Shown here piece after piece: positions 26,271 to 34,423 of a stretch of DNA of 64,000 nucleotides. Every line of letters begins with the position of its first letter. The stretch's first letter is position 1. The notes below the pieces were generated by a model. That model worked only from the letters and a program-made list of their open reading frames with translations, had not been told where the DNA came from and did not search any database. The DNA lies in the NCBI GenBank assembly GCA_015066625.1, contig SVOC01000003.1, positions 100,045 to 164,044 of the forward strand, written 5' to 3'. The position numbers were made by a program, and so were the translations under genes. Origin of the DNA: Oscillospiraceae bacterium. GTDB taxonomy: Bacteria; Bacillota; Clostridia; Oscillospirales; Acutalibacteraceae.

Positions 26271-26906
26271 TTACTGCATTTTTTCCTGTTTTACTTTATG
26301 GTCAACGATGTGACGCTTTGCAAGCTCTGAGGTTACTTCTTCAAGGCTTATGCCCATTTCAATCATAAGCACGGTGATGTGGTAAAGAAGGTCTGCGATT
26401 TCATAAACGGTTTCTGCCTTATCGCCGCCCTTGGCACCGATAATAACCTCCGTGCACTCTTCGCCAACCTTTTTGAGAATTTTATCAATTCCTTTTTCAA
26501 AAAGGTATGTGGTGTAGGAGCCTTCCTTCTTGTTGACCTTTCTGCCTACAAGCATTTCGTAAAGACCCTCGTAGCTGAATTCTTCTGTTTCGGGTGCAAC
26601 AACATCCTCAAAGAAGCAGGTTTCGCTGCCTGTGTGGCAGGCGGGACCGTTTTTGACAACATCAATAAGGAGTGTATCCTTATCGCAGTCTGTACGGATT
26701 GAAACAACCTGCTGGGTGTTGCCCGAGGTTTCGCCCTTTCTCCAAAGGCACTTACGGCTTCTGCTCCAGAAGCAGGTTTTGCCCTCTTTGATTGTGATTT
26801 CAAGGCTTTTCGCATTCATATATGCAAGCATAAGCACCTTTTTGCTGTAATGGTCCTGCACGATTGCAGGGATAAGTCCGTCACTGTTATATTTAAGTTC
26901 AACCAT
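26271..26906 (-). CDS. hisIE: Bifunctional phosphoribosyl-AMP cyclohydrolase / phosphoribosyl-ATP diphosphatase
   Basis: 211-aa fusion for steps 2 and 3 of histidine biosynthesis. The HisI half (about 1-110) shows [24 protein letters not shown] and zinc-binding cysteines ([17 protein letters not shown]). The HisE half (about 115-211) shows the [12 protein letters not shown] and YEIADLLYH pyrophosphohydrolase motifs. Four bases separate it from hisF. Eighth cistron of the his block. Confidence 0.97.
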   Translation of the reverse strand: MVELKYNSDGLIPAIVQDHYSKKVLMLAYMNAKSLEITIKEGKTCFWSRSRKCLWRKGETSGNTQQVVSIRTDCDKDTLLIDVVKNGPACHTGSETCFFEDVVAPETEEFSYEGLYEMLVGRKVNKKEGSYTTYLFEKGIDKILKKVGEECTEVIIGAKGGDKAETVYEIADLLYHITVLMIEMGISLEEVTSELAKRHIVDHKVKQEKMQ

Positions 26907-26909
26907 TTT

Positions 26910-27665
26910 TTATATCCTCATCTCTATGTTGTTTTCGTTAAGGTAACGCTTCAGATCCATAATATTGACTTCCTTGAAGTGGAAAATTGAAGCCGCAAGA
27001 CCTGCATCCGCAACACCTGCACGGAAAAGCTCAAGGAAATCTTCCTTTTTGCCTGCACCGCCGCTGGCGATAACGGGAATTGAAACAAGGTCGCTTATTT
27101 TCTGAAGCATTTCAAGGTCAAAGCCCTGCTTCACGCCGTCGGTATCGATACTGTTAACAACAAGCTCGCCTGCGCCGTTATTTTCACCCATTTTTGCCCA
27201 TTCAAGAGCATCAATGCCCGTGTCGATTCTGCCGCCTTTGCTGAAAATACGGAATTTGCCGTCAACACGCTTTATATCCATTGAAAGCACAACGCACTGG
27301 TCGCCGTATTTCTTTGCCGCCTTTTCAATGATTGACGGGTCTTTGATTGCGCCCGAGTTAACGGACACCTTATCTGCACCGCATTTGAGCACACGGTCAA
27401 AATCTTCAAGAGTGTTAATGCCGCCGCCTACGGTAAGGGGGATGAATATTTCGCTCGCCACCTGAGTGAGAGCATCGGTGAAAAGTCCTCTGCCCTCAAC
27501 GGAAGCGGTTATATCGTAGAAAACAAGCTCGTCCGCACCGCTGTCGTTATAGAAATGAGCCAGCTCAACGGGGGAGGCAACATCCTGAATCCCTTCAAAA
27601 TTAACGCCTTTTACAACTCTGCCGTTTCTTACATCAAGGCAGGGGATAATTCTTTTTGTAATCAT
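26910..27665 (-). CDS. hisF: Imidazole glycerol phosphate synthase subunit HisF
   Basis: 251-aa cyclase subunit (TIM barrel) that with HisH makes IGP and AICAR from PRFAR. RIIPCLDVRNGRVVKGVNF start holds the catalytic Asp11; D130-equivalent lies in SMDIKRVDG, and phosphate-binding GGGI and ASGGAG loops are present. Overlaps the hisA stop by 4 bases. Confidence 0.98.
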   Translation of the reverse strand: MITKRIIPCLDVRNGRVVKGVNFEGIQDVASPVELAHFYNDSGADELVFYDITASVEGRGLFTDALTQVASEIFIPLTVGGGINTLEDFDRVLKCGADKVSVNSGAIKDPSIIEKAAKKYGDQCVVLSMDIKRVDGKFRIFSKGGRIDTGIDALEWAKMGENNGAGELVVNSIDTDGVKQGFDLEMLQKISDLVSIPVIASGGAGKKEDFLELFRAGVADAGLAASIFHFKEVNIMDLKRYLNENNIEMRI

Positions 27666-28381
27666 ACTGCACCTCCTGCCGCAAGGGCATCCTTAAGAGT
27701 GAGCTTGCCTTCATAAACCGCCTTGCCGACTATTGCGCCGTAAATACCCATTTTATTAAGGGTTTCAAGCTCGTGGGCAAATGTAATGCCGCCTGAGGCA
27801 ACAATATCAAGACCCTTGATTCCGGAAAGCTCTCTGTATATTTCAAGGTTGGTGCCCGAAAGCATACCGTCCTTTGAAATATCGGTATAAATCACGGTTG
27901 AAACGCCCGTATCGCGGAGCTTTTTGCAGAATTCAACAGAATTCACGTTTGTTGTTTCCTGCCATCCGCTGACGGCAACAAAACCGTTTTTGGCATCGAC
28001 ACCTACTGCAACCGCACTGCCGAACTCCTTGACAGCTTCTTCAACGAAGGGGTAGTTGCGCACAGCCGCAGTGCCCAGAATAACACGCTTCACACCAAGA
28101 TTAAGGTATTCCTCAATCCTCTGCATATTGCGTATTCCGCCGCCCACCTCAATAAAAAGACCTTCGATTTTTGCAGCTTCCTTAATGGCATCAAAGTTAA
28201 CGGGAGTGCCGTCCTTTGCGCCGTCAAGGTCAACCATATGTAAGTTAGTTGCTCCGTCCTTCATAAAATCCAGAGCCATTTCGGCAGGCGAATCGGCATA
28301 AATCTTTACCTGATTGTAGTCGCCCTTTGTCAGACGCACAACCTTGCCGCCCAGTATATCCGTTGCGGGAAAAATCTGCAT
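27662..28381 (-). CDS. hisA: Phosphoribosyl-ProFAR isomerase HisA
   Basis: 239-aa TIM-barrel isomerase (ProFAR to PRFAR). Catalytic Asp8 is in FPATDILGGKVVRL, VDLDGA is near 52, VGGGIR near 79, the second catalytic Asp in YTDISKDGMLSG near 145, and the final phosphate loop ASGGIT near 195. Its start is 3 bases after hisH. Confidence 0.98.
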   Translation of the reverse strand: MQIFPATDILGGKVVRLTKGDYNQVKIYADSPAEMALDFMKDGATNLHMVDLDGAKDGTPVNFDAIKEAAKIEGLFIEVGGGIRNMQRIEEYLNLGVKRVILGTAAVRNYPFVEEAVKEFGSAVAVGVDAKNGFVAVSGWQETTNVNSVEFCKKLRDTGVSTVIYTDISKDGMLSGTNLEIYRELSGIKGLDIVASGGITFAHELETLNKMGIYGAIVGKAVYEGKLTLKDALAAGGAV

Positions 28382-28384
28382 AAA

Positions 28385-29002
28385 TTATACTCCTTGTAAC
28401 TCTGAAAATGCTTTGAGAAGTGCAAGACCCTTTGCACCGCTTTTTTCGGGATGGAACTGCATTCCGTAAACGCTGCCGCTTCTGACTATTGCAGGCACTG
28501 CAACGCCATATTCCGCAAAAGCAAGAGTGTTTTCAACGCAGTTTCTTGCGTAGAACGAGTGAACGAAATACATATAATCGCCGGGTTCAATGTATTTGAA
28601 AATAGGGTCAGCCTTTGCAAGGTTCAGCTTGTTCCAACCCATATGGGGGATTTTAAGACCCTTGGGTACCTGACCTTCAAGAGGACCTACAAAGCCCTTG
28701 ATAAGCCCCAGACCTGCGTGTGCGCCGTATTCGAAGCTCTTTTCAAAAAGAAGCTGCATACCAAGGCAAATACCCAATATGGGCTTGCCCTCTGCCGCCT
28801 GCTGACGGAGAAGCTCAACCATTCCGCAGTCACGGAGCTTCTTTGCCGCATCGCCGAATGCACCTACACCGGGGAGGATTATTTTATCTGCGGCGGTGAT
28901 TTCATCCTTGTCACCCGTTATTTTGCACTCGATACCGAGACTTTTGAGTGATGACGAAAGGGAAAAAAGATTGCCGCAGCCGTAGTCAATTATTGCTATC
29001 AT
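28385..29002 (-). CDS. hisH: Imidazole glycerol phosphate synthase subunit HisH
   Basis: 205-aa class I glutamine amidotransferase supplying ammonia to HisF. Oxyanion/PGVG motif LPGVGAFGD near 49, nucleophile Cys in GICLGMQLLF near 82, and the His-Glu pair in GMQFHPEKSG near 184-190. Overlaps the hisB stop by one base. Confidence 0.98.
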   Translation of the reverse strand: MIAIIDYGCGNLFSLSSSLKSLGIECKITGDKDEITAADKIILPGVGAFGDAAKKLRDCGMVELLRQQAAEGKPILGICLGMQLLFEKSFEYGAHAGLGLIKGFVGPLEGQVPKGLKIPHMGWNKLNLAKADPIFKYIEPGDYMYFVHSFYARNCVENTLAFAEYGVAVPAIVRSGSVYGMQFHPEKSGAKGLALLKAFSELQGV

Positions 29003-29589
29003 TACAGAATTCCTTTCGTTGATGGGATTTCGCCGCCAAGGGTTTTATCTTCAAAAACCGCCTTGCAAAGCGCTCTTCCGAATGCCTTGAAAATGCCTTC
29101 AATAATGTGGTGGCTGTTTTTGCCTTCAAGCTGTTTTATGTGGAGAGTGATATCGCTGTTTCTTACAAATGAAATGAAAAATTCCTCCACAAGCTCCGTA
29201 TCCATTCCGCCAACCGCAGGAGTGGGAATATGAACATCATAGTTGAGATAAGCTCTGCCGCTGATATCGATGCTTGCAAGGATAAGGGTTTCATCCATAG
29301 GCAGAAGAATACTGCCGTAGCGTGAAATACCCCGTTTTTCGCCAACCGCTTTTGCAAATGCCTGACCGAGAACAATGCCCACATCCTCAACGGTGTGGTG
29401 GTAGTCAACGTGAGTATCGCCCACACATCTGACGGATAAATCCATTCTGCCGTGACGGGCAAAAAGCTCAAGCATATGGTCAAGAAAACCGCAGCCTGTG
29501 TCAATTTCGTTTTTGCCTGTACCGTCAAGGCTGAGAGTCATTTCAATATCGGTTTCGTTTGTTTTTCTTTTGATATGGGCTTCTCTCAT
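29002..29589 (-). CDS. hisB: Imidazoleglycerol-phosphate dehydratase
   Basis: 195-aa monofunctional IGPD (the histidinol-phosphatase domain of the enterobacterial fusion is absent). Manganese-binding motifs: DHMLELFARHG (about 37), HVDYHHTVEDVG (about 66), and NSHHIIEGIFKAFGRAL (about 160). Overlaps hisC by 4 bases. Confidence 0.98.
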   Translation of the reverse strand: MREAHIKRKTNETDIEMTLSLDGTGKNEIDTGCGFLDHMLELFARHGRMDLSVRCVGDTHVDYHHTVEDVGIVLGQAFAKAVGEKRGISRYGSILLPMDETLILASIDISGRAYLNYDVHIPTPAVGGMDTELVEEFFISFVRNSDITLHIKQLEGKNSHHIIEGIFKAFGRALCKAVFEDKTLGGEIPSTKGIL

Positions 29590-30641
29590 TTTATTATCTC
29601 CTTTATTGCATTAACCAGTGTCTGCATTTCTTCATCCGTGCCCACGGTTATGCGAAGGTAATTATCGATTTTTGCCTTGTTGAAGTATCTGATGAGGATA
29701 CCTCTTTTGCGAAGCTCCGATGCAAGGTCGGAAGCGGGAATTTTATCGCTTGATGCGAAAATGAAGTTTGCCTTTGACTCCGTGCAGGTAAAGCCCGATT
29801 CACGGAGCTGAGCCATAGTCTTTTCTCTTGTGGCAACGATTTTTGCAATCTTATCGTCGTAATATTCGTTATCCGCAATTGCAGCAGCCGCCGCTTTGAT
29901 TGAAAGGGTGTTTATGTTGTAGGGGTTGAATGAATATTTAAGTTTATTGAGGTCGTCGATGATTTCTTTTGAGCCTATGCCGAAGCCTACGCGCAGACCT
30001 GCAAGTGAATGGCTTTTTGAGAAGGTGCGTGTAACAAGCAGGTTGCCGTATTTATTCACAAGCTCCATACAGCTTTCGCCGCAGAATGCCATATATGCCT
30101 CGTCCATAATAACAATGTTATCGGGGTTTGAAGCAACGATTTTTTCAACATCCTCAAAGCTCAGGGCAAGACCCGTGGGAGCGTTGGGGTTTGCAATAAC
30201 AATATTTTTGCCCTTGCCGATATAATCGTTCACATCGATTGAAAAATCATCTTTAAGAGGAATCTGCTCAAGGTCTACACCGAAAATATCGGCATAAACG
30301 GGGTAAAATCCGTATGATATTTCGGGGCAGCAAAGCTTACCGCCTCTGCCGCAGAAGCCCATAATTGCAAATGCAAGCACATCATCGGAGCCGTTGCCGC
30401 AGAATACCATATCCGCAGTTACTCCGAATTCCCTTGCAATTGCATTGCGAAGCTCTTTAAGCTCAGGGTCGGAGTAGAGGTTGAGTTTATCAATTACTTC
30501 TTCGCTGAGCACCTCTTTGACTTTGGGTGAAGGCGGAAAGGGGGATTCGTTTGTGTTAAGCTTTATAACCTTCACATTCACCTGCTCGCCCGGTGTGTAG
30601 GGAACAAGTGTATCGTAATTTTTGGAAAGGAATCTGCTCAT
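29586..30641 (-). CDS. hisC: Histidinol-phosphate aminotransferase
   Basis: 351-aa fold-type I PLP enzyme converting imidazole-acetol phosphate and glutamate to histidinol phosphate. NTNESPFPPSP near 29, GNGSDDVL near 82, NPNAPTG near 150, and the PLP lysine in TFSKSHSLAGLRVGFGIG near 210. Begins 10 bases after hisD. Confidence 0.97.
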   Translation of the reverse strand: MSRFLSKNYDTLVPYTPGEQVNVKVIKLNTNESPFPPSPKVKEVLSEEVIDKLNLYSDPELKELRNAIAREFGVTADMVFCGNGSDDVLAFAIMGFCGRGGKLCCPEISYGFYPVYADIFGVDLEQIPLKDDFSIDVNDYIGKGKNIVIANPNAPTGLALSFEDVEKIVASNPDNIVIMDEAYMAFCGESCMELVNKYGNLLVTRTFSKSHSLAGLRVGFGIGSKEIIDDLNKLKYSFNPYNINTLSIKAAAAAIADNEYYDDKIAKIVATREKTMAQLRESGFTCTESKANFIFASSDKIPASDLASELRKRGILIRYFNKAKIDNYLRITVGTDEEMQTLVNAIKEIIK

Positions 30642-30650
30642 GGGGTCACC

Positions 30651-31928
30651 TTATTTCTCAAATCTGATTGCCGCACTTTTGCCGTGTGCATGAAGTCCCT
30701 CGCGGTTTGCAAAAAGGACAATGTTATCCTTAACCTGACCGAGAGCCTCTCTTGTGTAGTAAATATACTGTGATTTCTTCACGAAATCGTCAACCGAAAG
30801 GGGCGAGCTGAATCTTGCAGTGCCCGAAGTGGGGAGAGTATGGTTTGTGCCTGCAAGGTAATCGCCCAGTGCCTCGGGAGTGTTCTTGCCCAGGAAAATC
30901 GAGCCGGCATTCTTGATTTTATCAAGCAGTGCAAAGGGATCGTCAACGCATACCTCAAGGTGCTCGGGTGCGATTTCGTTGGCAATTTCAATGCCCTGCT
31001 CAAGATTTTTCGCAATGATGATTTTGCCGTTTGTGTCAATGGATGCTCTTGCAATTTCCTGTCGGGGCAGAAGAGGAATCTGCTTTTCAAGCTCATCGCT
31101 TACCGCATATGCAAGCTCCTCGCTGTCGGTTACAAGCACCGCACTGGCAAGCTTATCGTGCTCCGCCTGAGAAAGAAGGTCAGCCGCAACATAAACGGGG
31201 TTGCAGGTGCCGTCTGCAAGAACAAGAATTTCGCTGGGGCCTGCAATCATATCAATATCAACAAGACCGTAAAGCATTCTCTTTGCGGTGGCAACAAATA
31301 CGTTACCGGGGCCTACGACCTTATCTGCCTTGGGTACGCTTTCGGTACCGTATGCAAGGGCTGCAACAGCCTGAGCACCGCCGGTTTTGATAATGGTATC
31401 AACTCCCGCAACCTTTGCGGCGCAGAGGATAGCCGAGGGAATGTTGCCCTGCTTATCGGGAGGAGTAACCATAATTATCTCTTTAACCCCTGCGATTTTT
31501 GCGGGGATAGCGTTCATAAGCACTGTTGAAGGGTAGCTTGCGGTGCCGCCGGGCACGTAAATACCAACCTTTTCAATGGGTGTTATTTTCTGACCCGATA
31601 CGGTGCCGTCTTCGCCTTTGATTTCAAAGCCGCTTCTGAGCTGCTTTTCGTGGAAAGCCCATATGTTTTTCTTTGCCATTTCAAGAGTTTCAATCAGTGC
31701 CTTGTCTTCGTTCTCATATGCGGCATCGATTTCATCCTGAGTAACACGGAGATTTTCGGGGCATACGCCGTCAAACTTTGCACTGTACTCTTTAAGTGCG
31801 GCATCACCGTTTTCTCTGACATTCTTTATAATGTCGGCAACAATTGCCTCAACGCCGCTTTCAAGCTTTATGTCACGGGTAAGAATTTCGCCTTTTCCGG
31901 CGGATTCTATGTTGATTATTTTAATCAT
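30651..31928 (-). CDS. hisD: Histidinol dehydrogenase
   Basis: 425-aa zinc enzyme performing the last two oxidations to histidine. PGGTASYPSTVLMNAIPAKIAGV near 125, GPGNVFVATAKR near 210, AGPSEILV near 238, SQAEHDKLA near 262, and the zinc-region ENHLE equivalent EIAPEHLEVCVDDP near 330. Overlaps the hisG stop by 4 bases. Confidence 0.98.
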   Translation of the reverse strand: MIKIINIESAGKGEILTRDIKLESGVEAIVADIIKNVRENGDAALKEYSAKFDGVCPENLRVTQDEIDAAYENEDKALIETLEMAKKNIWAFHEKQLRSGFEIKGEDGTVSGQKITPIEKVGIYVPGGTASYPSTVLMNAIPAKIAGVKEIIMVTPPDKQGNIPSAILCAAKVAGVDTIIKTGGAQAVAALAYGTESVPKADKVVGPGNVFVATAKRMLYGLVDIDMIAGPSEILVLADGTCNPVYVAADLLSQAEHDKLASAVLVTDSEELAYAVSDELEKQIPLLPRQEIARASIDTNGKIIIAKNLEQGIEIANEIAPEHLEVCVDDPFALLDKIKNAGSIFLGKNTPEALGDYLAGTNHTLPTSGTARFSSPLSVDDFVKKSQYIYYTREALGQVKDNIVLFANREGLHAHGKSAAIRFEK

Positions 31929-32548
31929 TTTGCAAGTTCCTCCTGAAGCTTTTGCATAAGGCGGTCAATATCCCCGCCCTTGAACTTATATGATGATTTG
32001 TTTGCAATGAGTCTTGCGCTGATGGGCATAATCTGTTCATACACTCTCAGGTTGTTTTCTTTGAGAGTTTTGCCCGATTCAACGATATCAACAATAACAT
32101 CCGTAAGTCCCAGCAGGGGAGCAATTTCGATTGAGCCGTTAAGCTTTATGATTTCAATTTCACGGTTGAGAGAAATATAATAATTCTTTGCAATGTTAAC
32201 AAATTTGGTTGCTACTCTGAGAGGTCTGTCAAAATCTTCAACATAATCGTTGGGAGCGGCAACGCACATATTGCACTTGCCCAGACCAAGGTCAAGAAGC
32301 TCGTAAATATCAAAGTCGCCTTCTTCAAGGATATCCTTGCCTACAACGCCGATATCCGCCGCACCGTGAGCAATATAGACAGCAACGTCGGAGGGCTTTA
32401 CAAGCAGGTAACGCACGCCGTTTTCTTCATTTTCAAAAACAAGCTTACGGTTGTCGCTGTAAATCTCACTGCAGTCATAGCCGATTGAAGCGAAAAGCTC
32501 ATAAACCTTATCGCCCAGTCTGCCCTTGGGTAAAGCTATATTCAGCAT
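31925..32548 (-). CDS. hisG: ATP phosphoribosyltransferase, short-form catalytic subunit
   Basis: 207-aa short HisG, the first and feedback-controlled enzyme of the pathway, lacking the C-terminal regulatory domain of long HisG. ALPKGRLGDKVYELF start, VGVVGKDILEE near 72 and the PRPP-binding VDIVESGKTLKENNL near 153. The short form needs HisZ, encoded directly upstream with a 7-base overlap. AAGGAGGT ribosome site. Confidence 0.98.
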   Translation of the reverse strand: MLNIALPKGRLGDKVYELFASIGYDCSEIYSDNRKLVFENEENGVRYLLVKPSDVAVYIAHGAADIGVVGKDILEEGDFDIYELLDLGLGKCNMCVAAPNDYVEDFDRPLRVATKFVNIAKNYYISLNREIEIIKLNGSIEIAPLLGLTDVIVDIVESGKTLKENNLRVYEQIMPISARLIANKSSYKFKGGDIDRLMQKLQEELAK

Positions 32549-33663
32549 GATGTTACCTCCTTGAGTGCACCGTTTTCATATGCATAAACCGTTTTTGCCC
32601 TGTAGCCTTCGGGTACGGTATGCTCCGCACGCACTGAAAAGCCCTTGTCAACAAAGCTTTCAACCAGTGCAAGCAGATTTTCACTGCTGTCTGCGGAATC
32701 AAAAAGAATAAGAATATCGCTGTCAAAATCACGTTTTTTGTTGTAGTAAAGGTTAAGGTTATCAAGATAAACCGCAAAGCCGATTGCCTGAGTGTTTTCG
32801 CGCAGCTTGCCTGCAAGTTTATCGTATCTGCCGCCTGAAAGCACGGCGGAGGGAGCTTTTTCAACATAGCCCTGGAAGATTATGCCGTTATAGTATTCGG
32901 TGTTGTTGAGCACGGAAAGGTCGATGCAGAGTCTGTCTGCAAGAGGGCTCCTTCTCATTGAAGCGGCAATGAACGCAAGCTCATCACAGGCTTTTTTCAT
33001 TTCGTCATTGCAGGCAAGGTCGGTAAGCAGGGGAAGAACCTCATCGAATCTGCCGTTGATGCCTGCAAGCTTTGCAAGAAGCTCTGTCTTTTCTGCGGAA
33101 ACTCCGTTTCTTTCGCAGATAGAGCGAAGGTCGTGAGTATTCTTACCGTTTACACAGCGGATAATTTCTTTTCTTGCGTTTTCGCCTATACCAAGCTCCG
33201 AAAGAAGTGAGGGAATGAATGACATATGAGAAACGGAAAGCACGAAATCCTTATCGATGGTTTTAAGGCTCTTTGCCGCAAGGCTCAGCACCTCGGCAAC
33301 AAGGTAATCGTCAACCTTGCCCAGAACCTCAACACCCGTCTGCTTGATTTCCTTGTAATCCATTGTGCTGTCGCTCATTCTGAAAACGCTTTCGTTGTAA
33401 TAAAGCTTTGTGAGCGCAGAGGAGAGCTTTGCGTTTTTGACAATGGAAAGGGTGATATCGGGCTTGAGTGCCATAAGTCTGCCGTCTGAATTGTTGAAGG
33501 CGAGTATGCCTTTGCCCGAGAGGAAATCTCTGTTGTCGCTGTAAAAGCTGTATTCCTCAAATTTTGCCATTCTGTATTCTTTGTAGCCCCACTGCTTGTA
33601 AAGCATTGAAAGCTCATAGTTAAGGCTGTCTTCTTTTGACATTGTTGCAAGAAATTCTTCCAT
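32542..33663 (-). CDS. hisZ: ATP phosphoribosyltransferase regulatory subunit
   Basis: 373-aa HisRS-like protein without aminoacylation function; it forms a hetero-octamer with short HisG and carries histidine feedback. Class II motif 2-like FRMSDSTMDYKEIKQTGVEVLG (about 95) and SGGRYDKLAG (about 275) are recognisable, and the HisRS anticodon domain is reduced. First gene of the his block; start set by GGAGAAAATT. A 176-base leader containing an R1 repeat separates it from the promoter region. Confidence 0.93.
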   Translation of the reverse strand: MEEFLATMSKEDSLNYELSMLYKQWGYKEYRMAKFEEYSFYSDNRDFLSGKGILAFNNSDGRLMALKPDITLSIVKNAKLSSALTKLYYNESVFRMSDSTMDYKEIKQTGVEVLGKVDDYLVAEVLSLAAKSLKTIDKDFVLSVSHMSFIPSLLSELGIGENARKEIIRCVNGKNTHDLRSICERNGVSAEKTELLAKLAGINGRFDEVLPLLTDLACNDEMKKACDELAFIAASMRRSPLADRLCIDLSVLNNTEYYNGIIFQGYVEKAPSAVLSGGRYDKLAGKLRENTQAIGFAVYLDNLNLYYNKKRDFDSDILILFDSADSSENLLALVESFVDKGFSVRAEHTVPEGYRAKTVYAYENGALKEVTSC

Positions 33664-33705
33664 AATTTTCTCCTGATAATCGTGATAATAAGAAGTAAAT
33701 GCAAA

Positions 33706-33825
33706 GTGAAAAGTTAAAAGTAAAGAGTGAAAAGTTTCGGATAGGCTCCGCCTATGACCGATTATATGAATGGGTAAGGGCGAAGCCCTTCCTTAACTAT
33801 TCACTATTCATTATTCACTGTTCAC
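33706..33825 (+). repeat. R1 repeat, complete 120-bp copy D in the his leader
   Basis: Complete R1 unit with 29-nt arms at 33706-33734 and 33797-33825 (21 of 29 complementary positions), hairpin h1 and hairpin h2. Exactly the length of copy A. It lies between the his promoter and hisZ, so the his messenger carries its complement. No T tract follows the hairpins, so they are not terminators. Confidence 0.92.
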
Positions 33826-33845
33826 TGTTATTTGTCACCGTACAA

Positions 33846-33874
33846 ATAATACCACACTTTATTGTATTAGTCAA
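33846..33874 (-). promoter_or_regulatory. Promoter of the his operon
   Basis: Minus strand TTGACT (33869-33874), 17-base spacer ending TGG, TATTAT (33846-33851). An imperfect palindrome TACAA...TTGTA (33841-33866) overlaps the -10 box, and GATTTA-CCACGC-TAAATC (33880-33897) lies just upstream; either could be an operator. Confidence 0.85.
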
Positions 33875-33933
33875 TTAGCGATTTACCACGCTAAATCGAA
33901 ATGTTTGCGGCTTTATTTATATAAATTATACAA

Positions 33934-34299
33934 TCAGTCTTTATTTACCGCTTTTCGCAGGCACTCAAAGCTTTCGTGGCTTATAACGTGCTCAATGCGG
34001 CAGGCATCGATTGCCGCCTGGTCTGCGCTGACACCCATACCCACAAGCCATCTTGTTATGGTTTCGTGTCTGTCAAAAACATTTTTGGCAATTTCAATGC
34101 CGCTTTCGGTAAGGGTGATAAGTCCGTCGCTGTCGGTGGTGATATAGCCGTGCTCCCTGAGATTTCTCATGGCAACGCAAACGCTGGGCTTGGAATAACC
34201 CAGCTCCGTTGCAATATCAACAGAGCGCACCGCGCCTTTCTTTTGGCTTAGCATAAGTATTGTTTCAAGGTAGTTTTCAGCGGATTCGCCTATAATCAT
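33934..34299 (-). CDS. DtxR/MntR-family metal-dependent transcriptional regulator
   Basis: 121-aa DNA-binding protein with an N-terminal winged helix (AENYLETILMLSQKKGAVRSVDIATELGYSKPSVCVAMRNL) and the start of a metal-binding dimerisation domain (DACRIEHVIS with Cys/Glu/His ligands near 100). No SH3-like third domain, as in MntR-type members. ATG 34299 is preferred over GTG 34308 because GAGAGG lies 8 bases before it. Likely represses metal-uptake genes with Mn or Fe, but no such gene is in the window. Confidence 0.92.
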   Translation of the reverse strand: MIIGESAENYLETILMLSQKKGAVRSVDIATELGYSKPSVCVAMRNLREHGYITTDSDGLITLTESGIEIAKNVFDRHETITRWLVGMGVSADQAAIDACRIEHVISHESFECLRKAVNKD

Positions 34300-34337
34300 T
34301 TTCTTCACCTCTCAAACAAGTTGATTTTAACCGATTA

Positions 34338-34366
34338 ATTATACCATAACAGTATATATATTTCAA
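34338..34366 (-). promoter_or_regulatory. Promoter of the DtxR-family regulator
   Basis: Minus strand TTGAAA (34361-34366), 17-base spacer ending TGG, TATAAT (34338-34343). TTAATCGGTTAA, a near palindrome overlapping the -10/+1 region, may be an autoregulatory site (inference). Confidence 0.85.
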
Positions 34367-34390
34367 TATATTAAAAACATAATATATAAC

Positions 34391-34421
34391 AAAAAACTCC
34401 CGTAACTTGCGGGAGTTTTTG
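34391..34421. terminator. Terminator after the alpha/beta hydrolase gene
   Basis: Stem CTCCCG / CGGGAG flanked by AAAAAA and TTTTT, usable on the minus strand for the hydrolase gene ending at 34424. Confidence 0.92.
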
Positions 34422-34423
34422 GA

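Noticed and set aside
32542..33663. Histidyl-tRNA synthetase (hisS)
   Set aside because: The HisRS-like protein is only 373 aa, overlaps short-form hisG and heads the his operon, all fitting hisZ.
33706..33825. Transcription attenuator in the his leader
   Set aside because: The two hairpins belong to the R1 repeat, and neither is followed by a T tract on the minus strand; no His-rich leader peptide or T-box was found.
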